Of a stretch of DNA of 14,431 bases, positions 14,161-14,431 are shown one piece after another. Positions within the stretch are counted from its first letter, which is position 1. Every line of letters begins with the position of its first letter. The position numbers and the translations under genes were made by a program. The stretch lies in contig JAFAFF010000349.1 in assembly GCA_023423605.1 (NCBI GenBank), positions 1-14,431 on the forward strand, written 5' to 3'. Origin of the DNA: Pseudomonadota bacterium. GTDB lineage: Bacteria; Pseudomonadota; Gammaproteobacteria; Xanthomonadales; Xanthomonadaceae. The notes beneath the pieces are model-generated. The model ran no database searches. It worked only from the letters and a program-made list of their open reading frames with translations, and was not told where the DNA came from.

Positions 14161-14183
14161 AGCGGGGCAGAGCCCCGCTCTAC
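14161..14183 (-). repeat. SMAG-type REP hairpin, GTAG head, GCGGGG type
   Basis: Minus-strand GTAG (plus-strand CTAC 14180-14183) with the 8-bp stem AGCGGGGC/GCCCCGCT and a 3-base loop. It is identical to the element at 7894-7916 in the opposite orientation. It lies 20 bases after the stop of the M16-type gene. Confidence 0.85.
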
Positions 14184-14202
14184 CTGGCGCGTGCGCTGTG
14201 GC

Positions 14203-14431
14203 TCAGCGGGTCACCGGATTGCCATCGGCGTCAAGAATGGTCACTTCGCCAAGATCCAGTGCGCGCACCGCCGGCTCGGTTTCCTTGAGGTCACCGACCA
14301 CCACCCAGGTCAGCGCCTCGGGCTTGATGGCCGCGGCCGCCTGCTGCACCTGCGCCGGGGTCATCGCTTCGATTTCCGCCTTGCGGCGCTGCACGTAATC
14401 GTCCGGACGCTTGAACTGCACCATCGAACCG
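14203..14431 (-). CDS. C-terminus of an M16 (insulinase/pitrilysin-like) protease, cut by right edge
   Basis: The last 75 complete codons (plus one base) of a minus-strand gene whose start is beyond the window. The sequence reads GSMVQFKRPDDYVQRRKAEI, then MTPAQVQQAAAAIKPEALTWVVVGDL. The pattern of xxxITPAQVQ followed by LTWVVVGDL, and the length of tail after it, are typical of the C-terminal domain of M16 zinc proteases that pair a catalytic and an inactive half. The zinc motif HxxEH would be far upstream and cannot be seen. The ATG at 14424 is internal, not the start, since the frame is open to the edge. Confidence 0.78.
   Translation of the reverse strand, partial: GSMVQFKRPDDYVQRRKAEIEAMTPAQVQQAAAAIKPEALTWVVVGDLKETEPAVRALDLGEVTILDADGNPVTR

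Overview
The window looks like chromosomal DNA of a high-GC gammaproteobacterium of the Xanthomonadaceae, most probably Stenotrophomonas. The reasons are the oleABCD olefin cluster, protein sequences of Xanthomonas/Stenotrophomonas type, and many short GTAG- or GTGG-headed palindromes resembling the SMAG (REP) repeats of S. maltophilia. I see no tRNA, rRNA, CRISPR array, insertion sequence or prophage gene. Both edges cut a gene.

Left part (1-7763). Minus-strand 1-576 is the start of an unrecognised gene that runs off the edge. Next comes dcp (680-2836), an M3 peptidyl-dipeptidase with a lipoprotein signal. Upstream of it is a tightly coupled pair, arfB (ribosome rescue) and a PlsC-family acyltransferase that starts with TTG. 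A plus-strand gene for a secreted DUF2059 protein (4125-4658) faces the minus-strand operon ubiJ-ubiB-truC. The three genes of that operon overlap by ATGA junctions. The operon combines two ubiquinone-biosynthesis factors with a tRNA pseudouridine synthase.

Centre (7764-8278). A gene-poor stretch holds three REP hairpins, a terminator-like hairpin and a 52-residue DUF1328 membrane protein. The Shine-Dalgarno sequence of the latter can be closed in a 9-bp stem.

Right part (8279-14020). This is the long-chain olefin cluster, all on the minus strand. OleA (13601-12585) condenses two fatty acyl-CoAs, OleD (9289-8279) reduces the beta-keto acid, OleC (10944-9286) closes the beta-lactone, and OleB (12523-11633) decarboxylates it to a cis-olefin. 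The cluster is not one simple operon. A strong intrinsic terminator lies between oleA and oleB, and an opposite-strand YkgJ-type cysteine-cluster gene (11049-11474) sits between oleB and oleC. Three GTGG-type REPs fill the oleB/ykgJ convergent gap. oleC and oleD overlap by ATGA.

Right edge. After a small DUF4156 lipoprotein gene comes a second three-element REP cluster. It is the mirror image in orientation and type of the cluster at 7894-7987, so the two clusters bracket the ole region. The window ends in the C-terminus of an M16-type protease.

The pathway itself is known. The less ordinary points are the regulatory and structural layout of the ole region, the mirrored REP clusters, a repeated -10 box placed directly before start codons (possible leaderless genes), and the unrecognised left-edge protein.
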